Shown here: positions 60,800 to 64,000 of the stretch, in pieces | Numbering within the stretch: position 1 is the stretch's first letter | Layout: each line of letters begins with the position of its first letter | Made by a program: the position numbers and the translations under genes | The notes under the pieces: generated by a model | Told to the model about the DNA's origin: nothing | The model's input: only the letters and a program-made list of their open reading frames with translations | The model's database searches: none | Assembly: GCA_921293015.1 (NCBI GenBank) | Contig: OV121090.1 | Location: 37,173,082-37,237,081, forward strand | Source: Phorcus lineatus | Taxonomy: Eukaryota; Mollusca; Gastropoda; Trochida; Trochidae | Direction: 5' to 3' | DNA: 64,000 bases

Positions 60800-61845
60800 A
60801 AACACCAACTCACTCACTCACTCAGAGTGTTTTAGAGTGTCCCATTGTTGTTGTGCTTGTGCTGCAATCCATTAATCCATCACTTACAGATCTCAGTCAG
60901 AGGGACTGAACTAGCCACTTCCTGGTCAGAGGATACCGCTGTAGTATTTAATTCTTTTCTAAATTTGATTAGATCATGTTATGCTGGTACACATCTCACA
61001 AATCAGCGCTTGGAATTGTTCAAATTGAAATTACGTCATTTCCATACTTGCTGAAGATTTTATCACTACAAGTCTATTTTGGACAAACAAATTCTATGAC
61101 GATTCCAGGTTTAACCTTGAGTGGTGTTGGTAAATGTATGTGCTACAAGTCTGGTCATGAAAATTCATCGACATTGCAGCATTGTTCTTGTTAATGTCAT
61201 TGATCATAAACATTTTATAAATATATTTCAAGAACTAATTCACATTATAAATGGCATATGTTTTCCTTTTATTACACTTTTCAATGTACAGCAAATCATA
61301 CAAATCCTTCAAATCAAATCAAATTCGTATATATAGTTAGTATCAATGCAACTACATGTAGACATGAAAGACATTGCATGTTATGGATAATTACTCTTTG
61401 AAGGAAAACAACAATGAACGTTCCCTTTGTGAAGATTATATGTGTTCTAAAATATGAATTTATGATGAGATTTTATATATGACAGAAACGGTCTATCAAG
61501 CTGAAAGTGATTCAATACTTTTGGCTTTCACCCTGAGTGTTGGTCATTTTTGTTCCGTGAGTCAAGAACGTTTTGAAAATTCGTAATTTTCGGACTTTTA
61601 TCTAAATCAATATTCTATAAACATGTTTCTGACTTCATTTTTATATCTTTATTGTACCTAATTGGAACTAATGTAAACATTTTAGTGTTCAAATACTCTG
61701 TATCCCAAGCGACCGTAGGATGTAAAATTGTGACATTCGTTTACATAGAAATATTGGTACATAATGAACGCTGTCCCTGCAACAGAAAAAGATTACGGCG
61801 GATCAAAGGACCAAAATGACTAGAAGGTCAATCATAAAAAATATA

Positions 61846-62831
61846 CTATGCTATTTTGTCAAGTGTAGGAGACATGATGGCACCTGGCTTGTCAAAATAG
61901 CGCTCATCAAAGTCGGTGTTAAGAAGTTGTTCACGCTGAATGAAGCAAACTGTTGTCATTAGTACACAGCAAATAGTCATTTGTTGGAAGCAGTGCGTCA
62001 TCAGAGGTTGCAAGGCCTTTTTAATGTTTGAATTAATAAACTCCTCCAATAATAAACCACTACTGGCAGCCCGGTTGGCAGATTTTAATAAATCTATAAC
62101 AATTTAAAAACTTGTGTGTGTACAGTGAATGTTTTTGCAACTGTCGAGATAAATCTTCAACAAAAATGCAAATAGAAACGTTGGTCTTACTTAAGTTAAT
62201 CGGAAGTAGCTTTGAAGAATAATTTGTAGATTGCGAAAGCAATTTGATGCCCACAAGCGAAAATAATGCCCTGAAATGATATCAATTGAAAAAATAAACG
62301 GTTCTACGAGTATAAGAATACATATTTAGGAATTTATTCGCTTTGAATTGACAATGGTGTGTTAACATTTAGTTTGGATATCAAGTCTGTTACCGGTACA
62401 TACAAAATAGTCAACCATGTATTAAATCCAATAGGAATATATATGACAAGCCGATATTTTGTCATGAAATTTGGTACTTTCACCATATCAACAACTCCAT
62501 TACTTTGTCATTAACATCGTTAGTTTAATTAGTATGAGCATCTTTCAATTAAATGTTTTAGCAAATAATCAAACATGAGATAAACAAAGCTTGGACTACA
62601 GTTCAAAGTCAGTTGAATGAAATATCCAGCATTTTGACTAATTTCATTCTTACCTCAATGCTGGATGAAGATGCTTTGCGTTGTTGATACTTCTAATCCC
62701 CCAAGTATCAAGTTTATTTATTGTAGCCAACAGAAGATCTATTTTCTGTTTAATTTGACACTTTTCTATGGATAGTATGCATGACTGCAAGTACAAGTTC
62801 ATCTCTATATTAGCTATCCCGAGCGAGTGAT
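61846..62831 (-). CDS. Three-exon 3' part of an unknown protein-coding gene
   Basis: Minus-strand exons: 62654-62831, 62191-62270, and 61846-62093 ending in a stop. Donors are AG|GTAAGA and A|GTAAGA; acceptors are gtggtag, gatatcatttcag and gttatag. Junction phases agree at both introns (383 bp and 97 bp), and all three exons stay open only in that register. The product part is about 166 residues, with a helical, leucine-rich first exon (SIEKCQIKQKIDLLLATINK), a hydrophobic middle (ALFSLVGIKLL) and a tail with DFDERYFDKPGAIMSPTLDK. An exon at 62885-62953 (acceptor tcatgtgcag, donor GTAAGT) joins in frame across a 53-bp intron; one at 63088-63130 may precede it. The 5' end is unseen and the family is not recognised. 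An alternative acceptor for the first exon at 62858 would leave only a 27-bp intron. Confidence 0.62.
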
Positions 62832-63586
62832 CTACCACAGGCAGTGTGCGACAATGACTGTAAATCACATATAGGATAACTTACAATAGCGACAAGTATG
62901 TCGCTGAAAACGTTTGAAGTTTTGTTGTTCATCAGTGAACAAGGCTTGTACATCTGCACATGAGAAGACTTTAGCCAACTTAAGTTACAAAATATTCACG
63001 CAACATCAATGGATCTAATTCAATGATACAATGACTGTTTGTCTACCATGATTAATGAGCATTTTCTGAAAGTGAGGCCACCCTTACTGATAATTTGGCT
63101 ACATGTGGTATTGTGCAAGCCTTCTCCAAGCTGAGCGTAGGCGACGTAGAGCGAGACAAAAAGCCTTACTTAAAGTTAATCACTAAATTTACAAAGTTGC
63201 TATGTAAATAAAGTCATCGCTGAATACAAAGGAAAATGTTTTAGATGGACTATTGCCGTCTTGGAAGGAAGTCGGTTCCTTCACGACCTCTAAGATAAAG
63301 TGAATGACAAATCTTGTCGACTAATTCAATATTTGATATTCACCGTGAATTTGAAACATCTAAATCTTGCAATACTCAGTAAGAAGGACAAGCCCTGGCG
63401 TAAATGTTGCAGTTGTAATTACGGGTCAATGTCTTTGATAAGTTTTATGGTGAAAAGTTTTGAATGAACTGTCTTGAAGTTTTTACATCTACTTTAATGA
63501 AAATAAGTTATGAAAATATTAATAATGATTCAAAGTTGGACATTCTACAATTCAACAATTAAAAGAGCTAATGAATTATATTTGTT

Positions 63587-63790
63587 ATGCCTTACAGGAA
63601 GAATTATTACAGTATGTTTTTTGCCTTTGACAGTGTGGAACATAAACTACATAACCTTGGTTACAGCACAGGTGGAGATTACAGTTACAGTTTACAGCAC
63701 AGGTGGAGATTGCTCATGTACCTCACATCTAATAGGTACCGAAGCGTTTTACTTAATGGCTTTTATCAAACTGAAAACCTTTACCCGCTA
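63587..63790 (+). pseudogene. LINE reverse-transcriptase fragment
   Basis: The plus frame contains FAFDSVEHKL followed, after an insertion, by MYLTSNRYRSVLLNG. This corresponds to the AFDSV.H catalytic region (first RT aspartate) and the YLSNR(Y).. V..NG segment of non-LTR reverse transcriptases. The spacer carries a short tandem duplication (TACAGCACAGGTGGAGATT, at about 63663 and 63695). It is far too short to be active. The element might continue past the right edge, but the frame closes before it. Confidence 0.6.
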
Positions 63791-64000
63791 GAATACACAA
63801 GAAAGCAAAATGAAATATGAAAATCAATGTGCAGTTTTTAAGAAATCCTCAAAACATCTTGAACATTTTCGTCCGATTGTAAGCGGAAAAATCACATCAA
63901 AAACATTCTAAAAGAATCGATGGTTTCGCCAAGGAGGAAATGTTTATGTTAAACAGAGAGACATTAAAAAAGATCTATTCAGTTTTCAAAAGATAACATC

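Overview
The window is eukaryotic, AT-rich and mostly non-coding. It has no operons, no prokaryotic signals and no long intact reading frame. The best organism clue is the repeats: six copies of a tRNA-headed SINE whose far end reads like the GCGGCGTTAAAC / GTTTAACGCCGC tails common in molluscs, a gtgagtgagtt-headed second repeat family, and a pearl/HINE-type Helitron-like element (about 150 bp core repeats, an ACGT microsatellite and a GC-rich 3' hairpin). I read this as a mollusc, most likely a gastropod. That is inference from repeat style, not from a marker gene.

Layout. 0-10 kb: a dead piggyBac-like element with TTAA duplications (2149-4258), a candidate minus-strand terminal exon (6334-6530), a 79-nt hairpin (7335-7413) and a TA-flanked MITE (8646-9271). 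10-16 kb: a CRE-like motif cluster, a candidate exon (11703-11879) and the pearl/HINE element (11893-12519). 16-39 kb: two diverged copies, in the same order and orientation, of one several-kb segment (A about 16.4-23.2 kb, B about 35.3-38.6 kb). Between or inside them lie SINEs, a 2.6 kb element bordered by CAACGTTG arrays (24367-26940), a Tc1/mariner fragment, a 31-bp tandem repeat, a 35-bp-arm foldback, a two-exon gene end (30860-31284), a second MITE copy and an inverted-repeat element. 39-50 kb: a degenerate LINE, a 5 kb inverted-repeat-bounded element carrying a broken gene with a cysteine-cluster C-terminus (41295-46341), a Penelope-like GIY-YIG remnant and a 1.3 kb solo LTR. 50-64 kb: more SINEs, a 320-bp MITE with an 8-bp duplication, an eight-unit minisatellite that grew from the end of the second repeat family and was then split by an insertion, the best cellular gene model of the window (minus strand, three phase-compatible exons at 61846-62831), and a LINE reverse-transcriptase scrap at the right edge.

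There is no visible functional pathway. The likely cellular genes are minus-strand gene ends with short exons, of unrecognised function. The two most unusual items are the inverted-repeat-bounded element around the broken cysteine-cluster gene, which I cannot place in a named transposon superfamily, and the duplicated segment pair A/B, whose most conserved blocks hold open reading frames on both strands.
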